In this document: piece by piece, positions 1-7,040 of the stretch
Layout: each line of letters starts with the position of its first letter
Numbering within the stretch: position 1 is the stretch's first letter
Assembly (NCBI GenBank): GCA_018609665.1
Contig: JAHENN010000248.1
Coordinates: 1-10,494 of the forward strand
Length of the DNA stretch: 10,494 nucleotides
Direction: 5' to 3'
DNA from: Haloarculaceae archaeon
Lineage (GTDB): Archaea > Halobacteriota > Halobacteria > Halobacteriales > Haloarculaceae
Notes under the pieces: generated by a model
The model's input: the letters and a program-made list of their open reading frames with translations, nothing else
Told to the model about the DNA's origin: nothing
Databases searched by the model: none
Translations under genes and position numbers: made by a program

Positions 1-477
1 GTCGCCGGCGTCGGCGAGGCCCGCGACGTGCCGATTCCGGAGCTGCCGCTGGCGCAGTTCCGGCAGGTGACGGAGACGAACGTCCACGGCGCCTTCCACA
101 CGACCCGGGCGGCGCTGCCGGCGCTGCGGGCCGCGGAGGGGGCGCTCGTCTTCGTCGGCAGCTACAAGGGCCGGTATCCGAGCACGGCGACGCCGGTGTA
201 CGCGGCCTCGAAGTGGTGGCTGCGCGGGTTCGCGAGGAGCGTCGCCGGCCGGGTCGGCCCGGACGGCGTCGGCGTCACCGTCGTCAACCCCACGGGCGTG
301 ACGACGCCGTTCGGCTCGGAGTTCCGCGAGGAGCCCAACGAGACCGCCCTCGACGACGAGACGACGCTGGACGCGGCGGACGTCGCCGACGCCGTTCTCT
401 ACGCCGCCGGGCAGGAGCCGCCGGCGACGGTGACGGAGCTGAACCTCGACCGCCGGGATGTTCTCTCGCGGTTCTGA
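1..477 (+). CDS. SDR-family oxidoreductase, 3' part
   Basis: The last 158 residues of a short-chain dehydrogenase/reductase; the gene enters from the left edge, so the N-terminal Rossmann GxxxGxG nucleotide-binding motif is outside the window. The frame is open from base 1, and the GTG at 28 is an internal valine rather than a start. Family landmarks are visible in order, numbered from the window edge: Asn27 in NVHG (the structural Asn of the catalytic tetrad), a beta-strand LVFVGS ending in catalytic Ser54, and YAASK giving catalytic Tyr67 and Lys71. NPTGV follows, where the family has its post-catalytic PG motif. SDRs use NAD(H) or NADP(H) to oxidise or reduce a wide range of alcohols and carbonyls in the cytoplasm; the substrate cannot be read from this fragment. 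The C-terminus (LNLDRRDVLSRF) is complete. The stop lies 3 bases from the stop of the convergent gene. Family assignment is secure, substrate unknown. Confidence 0.93.
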   Translation, partial: VAGVGEARDVPIPELPLAQFRQVTETNVHGAFHTTRAALPALRAAEGALVFVGSYKGRYPSTATPVYAASKWWLRGFARSVAGRVGPDGVGVTVVNPTGVTTPFGSEFREEPNETALDDETTLDAADVADAVLYAAGQEPPATVTELNLDRRDVLSRF

Positions 478-480
478 CCG

Positions 481-1815
481 TCAGTCCAGCCGGCGGGCCA
501 GCGCGGCGAGTCCGAGGCCCGCCGCCCCCGCGACGACCCCGAGACCGGCGCCGTCGGCGGCCGTCGGGTCGGTCGCGTCCGTCGCCTCCGTCTCGTCGGG
601 TGCCTCCGTCGGCGTGGACGACGCGACGGTCGGGAACGTGTAGACGGCCGCGGCCGCCTCGGGGTCGTCGGCCGAGCGGTCCCGCCAGCCGCTGGCGACG
701 ACGTGGTCGCCGGCGCGCCGTGCGGTCCAGAACTCGGTCGTCTCGTCCCGCCAGGCCCCGAGTTCGCGGGGCGCCGTCGGGTCCGAGACGTCGTGGACGC
801 GGACGCCGCCGCGGTACCACGACGTGTAGAGGCGGTCGCCGACAAAGTCGAAATTGTGCGCCGTGGTCCAGGTGCCGTCGAGCGTCGGGTCGTCGGTCGG
901 CGGCGCGTCGATCCGGGCGAGCCGCTCGCCGGCCTCGTGGTTCCACAGCTCGACGCCGCCGACGGCCGAAATCGGCGCCTCGGGGTCGGTCGCCCACGCC
1001 TCCTCGTTGAGCGCGAGCACCGGGTCGTCGGCGCCGCGCGGGGCCGCGAAGTGGTCGTTGCCGGGCAGCGTGAACGTCGCCTCGCGCCGTTCGCCCCGGC
1101 CGAGGTCGGCCAACGCTTCGGGGTCCCGCCCCCGGAGGCCGGTCACGGCCGTCGGGTCCGTCGGGTCGGAGACGTCGACGAGCCACGTCCCGGCCTCCAG
1201 GTACGGGCAGTAGGCGACGCCGTCGACGACGGTGACGTCGTGCAGCTGCCGGAGACCCGGGTCGACGTCGGCCCAGCGGTCGTCGGCGTCGAGGACCGAC
1301 CACCGGCCGACCGTCTCGCCGGTCGCGAGGTCGACACAGACGAGCGGGTTCCGGTCGCCGTCGTTGCCGCAGAGGTACAGCGTCTCGTCGTCGAGGTCGA
1401 CGTTGTGGTTGTAGAAGGGCGTCTCGTGGACGGCGAGTCGCTCGGGAGCCGCGGGGTCGGAGACGTCGAAGACGGCGGCCGCGCGGAGGCCGTCGACGGG
1501 GTTCGCCGGCCCCGCGACGGCGTAGCGGTCGCCGTACAGCTTCCCGTCCTGGACGCCCGTCAGCGGCCCGTCGGGGTGGTCGGCGAGCAGCCCGCGGCGC
1601 TCGGCGAGCAGCGTCGGGTCGGTCGGGTCGGCGGTGTCGACCGTCGCGAAGCCGTCGGTCGTCGCGACGTAGGCGACGTCGTCGTCGACGACCAGCTCCT
1701 TCGCGCCGGGGACCGACAGCCGGCCGAGCGGTTCGAGGGCGTCCGCCGCGGCCCGGCCGACCGCCGACCCCAGCAGCGTCGTGGCCCCCGCACGGAGGGC
1801 GTCCCGTCGTCGCAT
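481..1815 (-). CDS. Tat-exported LVIVD-repeat beta-propeller surface protein
   Basis: A 444-residue protein that is probably exported and membrane anchored. The N-terminus MRRRDALRAG followed by a short hydrophobic stretch (ATTLLGSAVG) and AxA-like residues is a typical haloarchaeal twin-arginine signal; there is no lipobox cysteine. The body carries recurring blades in which a hydrophobic strand ends in DxxDPxxP: DTADPTDPT, DVSDPAAPE, DVSDPTDPT and DVSDPTAPR. This is the pattern of LVIVD-repeat proteins, a beta-propeller fold of unknown biochemical function. Near residues 398-420 there is a Thr/Glu/Asp-rich linker (STPTEAPDETEATDATDPT), then a roughly 20-residue hydrophobic segment and a short basic tail (ARRLD). 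That order (linker, membrane helix, Arg) resembles archaeal C-terminal surface anchors, but the PGF motif itself is missing. The ATG at 1815 is chosen because it begins the Tat signal and has a TATA-like element about 27 bases upstream. The gene is convergent with the SDR and divergent from the pilin-like gene. Confidence 0.87.
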   Translation of the reverse strand: MRRRDALRAGATTLLGSAVGRAAADALEPLGRLSVPGAKELVVDDDVAYVATTDGFATVDTADPTDPTLLAERRGLLADHPDGPLTGVQDGKLYGDRYAVAGPANPVDGLRAAAVFDVSDPAAPERLAVHETPFYNHNVDLDDETLYLCGNDGDRNPLVCVDLATGETVGRWSVLDADDRWADVDPGLRQLHDVTVVDGVAYCPYLEAGTWLVDVSDPTDPTAVTGLRGRDPEALADLGRGERREATFTLPGNDHFAAPRGADDPVLALNEEAWATDPEAPISAVGGVELWNHEAGERLARIDAPPTDDPTLDGTWTTAHNFDFVGDRLYTSWYRGGVRVHDVSDPTAPRELGAWRDETTEFWTARRAGDHVVASGWRDRSADDPEAAAAVYTFPTVASSTPTEAPDETEATDATDPTAADGAGLGVVAGAAGLGLAALARRLD

Positions 1816-1838
1816 CGCCGGCGCTACGGCGGCGACAC

Positions 1839-1852
1839 ATCTATCGGTTTCG
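1839..1852 (-). promoter_or_regulatory. Candidate promoter of the LVIVD-repeat gene
   Basis: Read on the minus strand, this is a purine-rich BRE-like CGAAAC followed by an AT-richer GATAGAT. The TATA-like part is centred about 27 bases before the ATG at 1815, which suits a leaderless archaeal transcript. It is the only AT-rich patch in a GC-rich gap. The assignment is by position and composition only. Confidence 0.45.
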
Positions 1853-1926
1853 CCGCTCCGGCGCGGAGGGCGGCCGCGGCGGCGGTCGGCGGGACCCCGC
1901 GCGGTTGGGGGCTCGAAAGCGGACGT

Positions 1927-1936
1927 GGATTCATGT
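1927..1936 (+). promoter_or_regulatory. Candidate TATA box of the pilin-like gene
   Basis: GGATTCATGT, centred 28 bases upstream of the ATG at 1960. It is nearly identical to the elements at 5965 and 8357, which have the same spacing to their own ATGs. It also decides the start: the alternative in-frame ATG at 1933 lies inside this box, so 1960 is the better start. Confidence 0.45.
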
Positions 1937-1959
1937 GCGTGGCCCGTCTATTGCGGTCG

Positions 1960-2961
1960 ATGCACGACGCCGACCGCGGGCAGTTGCTCGTCATCTTCGG
2001 GCTCATCATCGCGGTAAGCTTCGTCGCGCTCGCGGTGGCGCTCAACGCCGCCATCTTCAGCGAGAACCTCTCGACGCGGGAGAGCGTCGACTCCGAGGAG
2101 GCGGCCGCCTACGCCGCCGACGCCCGGTCGGCGGCCGGGGACGCCTACGACGAGACGAACGACGGCGGCGCCGCGAACGCCACCGCCGCCGGGACGGAGT
2201 TCGGCGACCTCATCGGGGAGTGGGCGGACGCCCGCCAGCGGGAGGCCGCCGCCGAGGGCGCGGACTTCCGGCTGAACCGGACGGCCCACATCGGCTGGCG
2301 GCTCGAGCAGACCGCCGACCGCTCGTTCGCCCCCGCCGACGACGACGACGCAGCCAACTGGACGGTCGCCGCCGACGCCCGCGACGTCGCCGGCTTCCGG
2401 CTGAACGTGACGCGGGCGGACCTCTACGACGGGACGCTCGGTGCCGACACCATCGACGACGAGGCGTTCCGGGTCAACGTCTCCAACGGCACCGTCGACT
2501 GGGAGCTGTACGTCTTCAGGGACACCGGCAACTCGACCGTCGTCGTCTACGGGGGCGACCCGACCTCTCCGGACGACCTCGGGGACCTGCTGTCGGCGCC
2601 GGAGAGCTGTGCGGCGACGACCGACCGGGCGGTCGTCGATTTCCGGGCGGCGACGCTCGACGGCAGCGACTGCGACGCGCTGGTCTTCGACGACGACCTC
2701 GAGGGGAACGTCTCGATCCGCTACGAGAACGTCCAGAACAGCACCCGCGAGCGGGTCAACGGCACCTACCGGGTCGTCGTCAACGGCTCCGACGCCGTCG
2801 CCACCGCCGGCGGCGAGCCGACGCGGTTCAACGCCACCGGCGACCCGTCGCCGACGGCGGCGGGGGTCGTCTACGCGGTCTCCTACGACACCCACTACCG
2901 GCGCAACGACGTGGTCCACGACCGGGCGGGCCGGCACGCCCCGCGGGCGGATGCGTACTGA
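1960..2961 (+). CDS. Pilin-like secreted protein with class III signal, heavily glycosylatable
   Basis: A 333-residue protein starting MHDADRGQLLVIFG. The Arg6-Gly7-Gln8 junction followed immediately by a long hydrophobic helix (about residues 9-31) matches the class III signals of haloarchaeal archaellins and pilins, which the prepilin peptidase PibD cuts after the glycine. Two short Glu/Asp/Ala-rich stretches and a predicted mostly beta domain follow. I count twelve N-x-S/T sequons (for example NRT, NWT, NVT, NVS, NGT, NST, NGS, NAT), a very high density that fits an extracellular protein glycosylated by AglB. The only two cysteines, Cys217 and Cys238, are close together and could form a disulfide. 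It resembles the haloarchaeal DUF7261-type pilus-associated proteins, although I cannot verify the exact family. It is larger than a major pilin and has no pilus-assembly genes beside it here. It could be a minor pilin, an adhesin-like subunit or a stand-alone surface protein. Confidence 0.82.
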   Translation: MHDADRGQLLVIFGLIIAVSFVALAVALNAAIFSENLSTRESVDSEEAAAYAADARSAAGDAYDETNDGGAANATAAGTEFGDLIGEWADARQREAAAEGADFRLNRTAHIGWRLEQTADRSFAPADDDDAANWTVAADARDVAGFRLNVTRADLYDGTLGADTIDDEAFRVNVSNGTVDWELYVFRDTGNSTVVVYGGDPTSPDDLGDLLSAPESCAATTDRAVVDFRAATLDGSDCDALVFDDDLEGNVSIRYENVQNSTRERVNGTYRVVVNGSDAVATAGGEPTRFNATGDPSPTAAGVVYAVSYDTHYRRNDVVHDRAGRHAPRADAY

Positions 2962-2979
2962 CGGCCCCGACCGACAGGG

Positions 2980-2986
2980 TTTCGTT
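2980..2986 (+). promoter_or_regulatory. Weak TATA-like box of uvrA
   Basis: TTTCGTT, centred 27 bases before the uvrA ATG, in the 48-base gap after the pilin-like gene. It is preceded by CGACAG, as is the similarly placed TTTCGTA in front of larB. It supports an independent leaderless transcript for uvrA, but the box is a poor TATA match. Confidence 0.35.
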
Positions 2987-3009
2987 CCGCCGGTCCGTGT
3001 GGACGGATA

Positions 3010-5949
3010 ATGACCGACGACATCGTCGTCCGGGGTGCCTCCGAGCACAACCTCGAGGACGTCGACGTGTCGATTCCACGCGAGGAGTTCACCGTCGTCA
3101 CCGGCCTGTCGGGGTCGGGGAAGTCGTCGCTGGCCTTCGAGACGATCTACGCCGAGGGCCAGCGCCGCTACATCGAGTCGCTGTCCGCCTACGCCCGCAA
3201 CTTCCTGGGGCAGATGGACAAGCCGCAGGTCGAGAACGTCGAGGGGCTGTCGCCGGCCATCTCCATCGACCAGAAGAACGCCGCCAACAACCCCCGCTCG
3301 ACGGTCGGGACCGTCACCGAACTCCACGACTACCTCCGGCTGCTGTACGCCCGCGTCGGGACGCCGCACTGCCCGGAGTGCGGCCGCGAGGTCGGCGAGC
3401 AGTCCGCCCAGCAGATGGTCCGGCGGCTGCTGGAGCTGCCGGAGGGCACCCGCGCGAAGCTGTGTGCGCCAATCGTCCGCGACCAGAAGGGCGCCTTCGA
3501 GGACCGCTTCGAGACGCTCGTCAGTGAGGGGTACACCCGCGTCGAGGTCGACGGCGAGGAGTACGACCTCGCGACGGAGACGCCCGACCTCGACGAGAAC
3601 TACGACCACACGGTCGACGTGGTGGTCGACCGGGTGAAGCTCCGCGAGGAGGACCGTTCCCGCATCACCGACTCCGTCGAGACCGCACTCGAGGAGGCCG
3701 ACGGCGTGCTGAAGATGGTGCTGCCCGACCCGCCCGAGGGCGTCGACGTCGGCAGCGAGTCCCGCTCGACGGGCGACCTGGCCGGCAGCGACGACGACCG
3801 CGCGGTCGTCGAGTTCTCCGAGGAACTCGCCTGCACCCACTGCGGCATCGACCTCCCGGAGATCGAGACCCGGTCGTTCTCGTTCAACTCCCCGCACGGC
3901 GCCTGCCCGGAGTGCGAGGGCATCGGCGAGACCAAGGAGGTCGACGAGGAACTGGTGGTACAGGACCCCGCCAAGCCGATCAAGGACGTCTTCGAGGCCT
4001 GGAGCTACAGCCGGTCGTACTACCGGACGCGGCTGGATTCGGTGGCCGACCACTTCGGCGTGAGCGTCGAGACGCCGTTCGAGGAGCTCGACCCCGGGGT
4101 GCAGGAGGCGTTCCTCTACGGCACCGACGAGCAGGTGGTCTTCGAGCGCCGGACGAAGAACGGCACCCGGCGCAAGGAAAAGCGGTTCGAGGGCGTCATC
4201 CCGAACCTCCAGCGGCGGTACGTCGAGACCGACTCCGACGGCACCCGCGACCACATCGAGAACTACATGGCGACGACGACCTGCCCGGCCTGCGACGGGA
4301 CGCGGCTGAAGCCGGAATCGCGTGCCGTCCTCGTCGGCGACACCGCCATCACCGAGGTCAACCGGATGTCCATCGGCGACGCCCTCGAGCACTTCGAGGG
4401 GCTGGACGCCGACCTCGACGCCCGCGAGCGGACCATCGCCGAGGAGATCCTGAAGGAGATCCGCGACCGGCTGGGGTTCATGGAGGAGGTCGGCCTGGAG
4501 TACCTGACCCTCGACCGGGAGGCGGCGACGCTGTCGGGCGGCGAGAGCCAGCGCATCCGGCTGGCCACGCAGGTCGGCTCCGGGCTCGTCGGCGTGCTGT
4601 ACGTGCTCGACGAGCCGTCGATCGGCCTCCACCAGCGGGACAACGACCGCCTGCTGGACACGCTGGAGGGACTGCGCGACCTGGGCAACACGCTGCTGGT
4701 CGTCGAGCACGACGAGGCGACGATGTGGCGGGCCGACAACGTCATCGACATGGGCCCCGGCCCCGGCAAGCGCGGCGGCGAGATCGTCGCCAACGGTGAC
4801 GTCGAGGCGGTGATGGACGCCGACGACTCCGTGACCGGCGACTACCTCGCCGGCCGCCGGACCATCGAGGTGCCCGACGACCGGCGGGAGCCCGACGGCC
4901 ACCTCACCGTCCGCGGCGCCCGCCAGCACAACCTCGAGGACCTCGACGTCGCGTTCCCGCTGGGCTGCTTCACGGCGATCACGGGCGTCTCCGGCTCCGG
5001 GAAGTCGACGCTGCTGCACGAGATACTGTACAAGGGGCTGGTGCGGCGGATGAACGACACCGACGTCAACCCCGGCGAGCACGACGCCATCGAGGGCATC
5101 GACGAGATCGAGACCGTCCGGCTCATCGACCAGTCGCCCATCGGCCGGACGCCCCGCTCGAACCCGGCGACGTACACCGGCGTCTTCGACCACATCCGGG
5201 AGCTGTTCGCCGAGACGAAGCTCGCCAAGCGGCGCGGCTACGCGAAGGGCCGCTTCTCGTTCAACGTCAAGGGCGGCCGGTGTGAGTCCTGCGGCGGCCA
5301 GGGCACCGTCAAGATCGACATGAACTTCCTGTCGGACGTCCACGTCCCCTGCGAGGAGTGCGACGGGGCCCGCTACAACGACGAGACGCTGCAGGTCACC
5401 TACAAGGACGCGACCATCGCGGACGTCCTGGACATGGAGGTCGACGAGGCCCACGAGTTCTTCGAGGGCCACACCGGCATCCGGCGGCGGCTGAAGCTGC
5501 TGCAGGACGTCGGGCTGGGCTACATGCGGCTCGGCCAGCCGTCGACGACGCTGTCCGGCGGGGAGGCCCAGCGCGTGAAGCTCGCCGAGGAGCTCGGCAA
5601 GCGCGACGCCGGGGACGCGCTGTACCTGCTGGACGAGCCGACCACCGGCCTCCACAGCGAGGACGAACGGAAGCTCATCGACGTGCTCCACCGGCTGGTC
5701 GACGAGGGCAACACCGTCGTCGTCATCGAACACGAGCTGGCCCTGGTGAAGAACGCCGACCACGTCGTCGACCTCGGGCCGGAGGGCGGCGAGCACGGCG
5801 GCGAGCTGGTGGCGACGGCCACCCCCGAGGCGGTCGCGGAGGTCGACGCCTCCCACACCGGCCGCTACCTCCGGGACCTGCTGCCGGGCATCGACCTAGA
5901 GGGGCCGCGGAGCGACCGGACGTCGGCGGCGGCCGCCGACGACGACTGA
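3010..5949 (+). CDS. uvrA: UvrABC excinuclease subunit A
   Basis: A 979-residue protein, the damage-scanning ATPase of bacterial-type nucleotide excision repair. UvrA dimers find bulky DNA lesions, load UvrB and then leave; UvrC makes the incisions. Two ABC ATPase modules are complete: Walker A GLSGSGKSS (32-40), signature LSGGE (508-512) and Walker B with Asp534-Glu535 in the first; Walker A GVSGSGKST (659-667), LSGGE (848-852) and Asp875-Glu876 in the second. Zinc modules are intact: Cys275/278/299/302 in the insertion region, and Cys758/761/781/784, which corresponds to the C-terminal zinc finger needed for damage discrimination. There is also a CPEC pair at 121-124 and a CPAC pair in the middle. 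The tail ends in an Ala/Asp run (SAAAADDD), typical of haloarchaeal proteins. Haloarchaea probably acquired uvrABC from bacteria; uvrB and uvrC are not in this window. I see no missing key residue. Confidence 0.98.
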   Translation: MTDDIVVRGASEHNLEDVDVSIPREEFTVVTGLSGSGKSSLAFETIYAEGQRRYIESLSAYARNFLGQMDKPQVENVEGLSPAISIDQKNAANNPRSTVGTVTELHDYLRLLYARVGTPHCPECGREVGEQSAQQMVRRLLELPEGTRAKLCAPIVRDQKGAFEDRFETLVSEGYTRVEVDGEEYDLATETPDLDENYDHTVDVVVDRVKLREEDRSRITDSVETALEEADGVLKMVLPDPPEGVDVGSESRSTGDLAGSDDDRAVVEFSEELACTHCGIDLPEIETRSFSFNSPHGACPECEGIGETKEVDEELVVQDPAKPIKDVFEAWSYSRSYYRTRLDSVADHFGVSVETPFEELDPGVQEAFLYGTDEQVVFERRTKNGTRRKEKRFEGVIPNLQRRYVETDSDGTRDHIENYMATTTCPACDGTRLKPESRAVLVGDTAITEVNRMSIGDALEHFEGLDADLDARERTIAEEILKEIRDRLGFMEEVGLEYLTLDREAATLSGGESQRIRLATQVGSGLVGVLYVLDEPSIGLHQRDNDRLLDTLEGLRDLGNTLLVVEHDEATMWRADNVIDMGPGPGKRGGEIVANGDVEAVMDADDSVTGDYLAGRRTIEVPDDRREPDGHLTVRGARQHNLEDLDVAFPLGCFTAITGVSGSGKSTLLHEILYKGLVRRMNDTDVNPGEHDAIEGIDEIETVRLIDQSPIGRTPRSNPATYTGVFDHIRELFAETKLAKRRGYAKGRFSFNVKGGRCESCGGQGTVKIDMNFLSDVHVPCEECDGARYNDETLQVTYKDATIADVLDMEVDEAHEFFEGHTGIRRRLKLLQDVGLGYMRLGQPSTTLSGGEAQRVKLAEELGKRDAGDALYLLDEPTTGLHSEDERKLIDVLHRLVDEGNTVVVIEHELALVKNADHVVDLGPEGGEHGGELVATATPEAVAEVDASHTGRYLRDLLPGIDLEGPRSDRTSAAAADDD

Positions 5950-5964
5950 CGGGCGGCCGCCACC

Positions 5965-5974
5965 GGATTTATGT
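5965..5974 (+). promoter_or_regulatory. TATA box of the membrane-protein gene
   Basis: GGATTTATGT, centred 27 bases before the ATG at 5997, within the 47-base gap after uvrA. It is the closest match to a TATA box among the three GGATT-type elements of this window and implies that the membrane-protein gene has its own leaderless start despite being close to uvrA. Confidence 0.55.
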
Positions 5975-5996
5975 CGGCCGTCGGCGACGTGTCGAC

Positions 5997-6668
5997 ATGG
6001 TCGTCGCCGGGGCAGCGGACGTCGGGCTCGTGGCCGCCGGCCTCGTGCTGGTCTTTTTCGGCGCGGCGCTGTCGGTGTACGCGGTCGCGCTCGTCGGCTT
6101 CCTCCTTGGAGCCGGCGGCGCCTACACGGTCGCGCCGGCGCTGCTCGGGACGGTCGGGTCGGAGGGACTCGTCGGCCTCGCCGTCGTGGTCGGCGCCGGC
6201 GGCCTGCTGGGGGCGGCGCTGGCCTACGTGGCGCTGTCCTTCGCGACGGCGGTGCCGTCGGCCGTCGTCGGCGCCTACGTCGGCCTCGCGGTCGTGGCGC
6301 CGGTCGTCACCGACGGCGGGCTGCTCCGGTATCCGCTGGCGGCGCTGGGCGGGCTCGCCGGCGCCGTGGCGGGGGTGACGCTGACGAAGTTCGCGCTGAT
6401 GTTCGTCACGTCGTTCCTCGGGGCGGCGCTGGCCTCGGGGGCGCTGTCGGCGTCGGCGTTCCGGGCGGCCCGCGAGGGGCCGACCGTCGAGCCGCTGCTC
6501 GTCGAGCCGCTGGCGACGACGCCCGTCGCCGGCGCCGCGGTGCCGCTGTTCGCTGCGCTGTTCGTGGCGGGACTGCTGTCGCAGCTGGGGCTGTTCCGGG
6601 TCGGCTGGGTGACCAGGCTGGCCGCGGTGCTCCCCGGGGCGCGGGCGCTCGACAGCAAGGGAGGCTGA
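5997..6668 (+). CDS. Polytopic membrane protein, DUF4203-like
   Basis: A 223-residue, very hydrophobic, Gly/Ala-rich protein with about seven predicted membrane segments, roughly residues 9-26, 27-46, 57-76, 77-101, 110-130, 131-155 and 178-199. The glycine-rich packing (for example FLLGAGGAY and LGGLAGAVAGV) and the lack of charged residues in the membrane recall the DUF4203/TMEM198-like family, which has no established biochemical function. I see no Walker, ABC-permease or transporter signature, so I assign no substrate. A charged stretch around residues 156-170 (FRAAREGPTVEP) is probably a loop before the last helix, and the C-terminal tail is short and basic. The ATG at 5997 is preferred over the nearby ATG at 5971, which lies in another frame and inside the TATA box. 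The gene follows uvrA in the same direction but has its own promoter-like box; its end is convergent with the histone-fold gene, 29 bases away. Confidence 0.82.
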   Translation: MVVAGAADVGLVAAGLVLVFFGAALSVYAVALVGFLLGAGGAYTVAPALLGTVGSEGLVGLAVVVGAGGLLGAALAYVALSFATAVPSAVVGAYVGLAVVAPVVTDGGLLRYPLAALGGLAGAVAGVTLTKFALMFVTSFLGAALASGALSASAFRAAREGPTVEPLLVEPLATTPVAGAAVPLFAALFVAGLLSQLGLFRVGWVTRLAAVLPGARALDSKGG

Positions 6669-6697
6669 CCCCGGGCGAGCCGGGGCGGTCGCGCAAC

Positions 6698-6865
6698 TTA
6701 CAGGTCGCGCGGCTGGACCGTCTTCCGGTCGTTCTCCTCGGCGCGCCGGGCGGCGTCGTCGAGGAGCTCCTCGACCTCGTCGTCGAGGGCGTCGTAGAAG
6801 TCCGAGGCGACGTTCATGTCATCGAGCGCTTCCTTCACCGCGGCTTTGACGATCAGGTCTGCCAT
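6698..6865 (-). CDS. Small histone-fold protein lacking helix 3
   Basis: A 55-residue protein starting MADLIVKAAVKEAL and ending RKTVQPRDL. It aligns by eye with archaeal histones: helix 1 (about 3-15), helix 2 (about 21-43) and the L2-loop motif D46-R47-K48-T49-V50, equivalent to GRKT in HMfB (Arg52, Thr54), where Arg and Thr contact DNA. Asp54 matches the histone Asp59 that salt-bridges in the fold. The protein stops at that point, so helix 3 is absent, and helix 2 looks about one turn shorter than in HMfB. Haloarchaeal proteins of this kind have been labelled DUF1931-like. They resemble the helix-3-truncated (face-to-face) archaeal histones described recently; I place it there from memory. 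The product is acidic overall, so strong DNA wrapping is not obvious. A good TATA box lies about 29 bases upstream of the ATG, and the start codon begins the conserved sequence, so both start and promoter are well supported. Confidence 0.88.
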   Translation of the reverse strand: MADLIVKAAVKEALDDMNVASDFYDALDDEVEELLDDAARRAEENDRKTVQPRDL

Positions 6866-6890
6866 ACACGTCGCGATTCACCGGGCGTCC

Positions 6891-6898
6891 TTATATAA
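6891..6898 (-). promoter_or_regulatory. TATA box of the histone-fold gene
   Basis: TTATATAA, centred about 29 bases from the ATG at 6865 on the minus strand. It is the best TATA match in the window, suggesting strong, probably leaderless transcription. The core is self-complementary, so it could in principle also fire rightwards, but no gene with a start at the right distance lies on that side. Confidence 0.75.
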
Positions 6899-7010
6899 GT
6901 TCCCGTTTGAGGGCGGCGTGGCCGCTTCTACCGGCCGATTAGCGCCGGAAAATCGGGGGCCCGGGAGAGGGGACGGTCGTGCCCGCCGTCGCGGCGCCGG
7001 CACCCGACAG

Positions 7011-7017
7011 TTTCGTA
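7011..7017 (+). promoter_or_regulatory. Weak TATA-like box of larB
   Basis: TTTCGTA, centred 27 bases before the larB ATG and preceded by CGACAG, as in front of uvrA. The remainder of the 175-base divergent gap (6866-7040) holds the histone-gene TATA box and a GC-rich stretch with short inverted repeats (for example CCGGC at 6931 and GCCGG at 6944) that I cannot interpret. Confidence 0.35.
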
Positions 7018-7040
7018 CTCGCGCGGACGAAGACGGCAGT

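Noticed and set aside
284..1840. A 518-codon minus-strand frame overlapping the LVIVD gene
   Set aside because: The translation is Arg/Gly/Pro-rich without domain structure, whereas the other frame gives a clear Tat signal and propeller repeats.
703..1959. Upstream in-frame extension of the pilin-like gene
   Set aside because: It is antisense to the LVIVD gene and places the class III signal in the middle of a protein; the TATA-like box and signal sequence support the ATG at 1960.
2993..3004. Small inverted repeat GTCC-GTGT-GGAC just before uvrA, as a possible operator
   Set aside because: Only four base pairs, which is expected by chance in this composition.
1948..5856. A 1302-codon open frame on the minus strand, opposite the pilin-like gene and uvrA
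   Set aside because: It is opposite two well-supported genes. Its translation is low-complexity Val/Leu/Asp/Arg/Gly, as expected from the antisense of GC3-rich coding DNA, and it matches no family.
6669..6697. Possible shared terminator between the convergent membrane-protein and histone genes
   Set aside because: The gap has no T-rich run in either direction and no convincing stem; I saw no clear archaeal terminator anywhere in the window.
6931..6948. CCGGC/GCCGG inverted repeat in the histone-larB gap
   Set aside because: Five base pairs, GC only and not aligned with either promoter; too weak to call an operator.
6816..7040. In-frame extension of larB upstream to an ATG at 6816
   Set aside because: It would overlap the histone-fold gene and its promoter, and the conserved LarB N-terminus begins at 7041.
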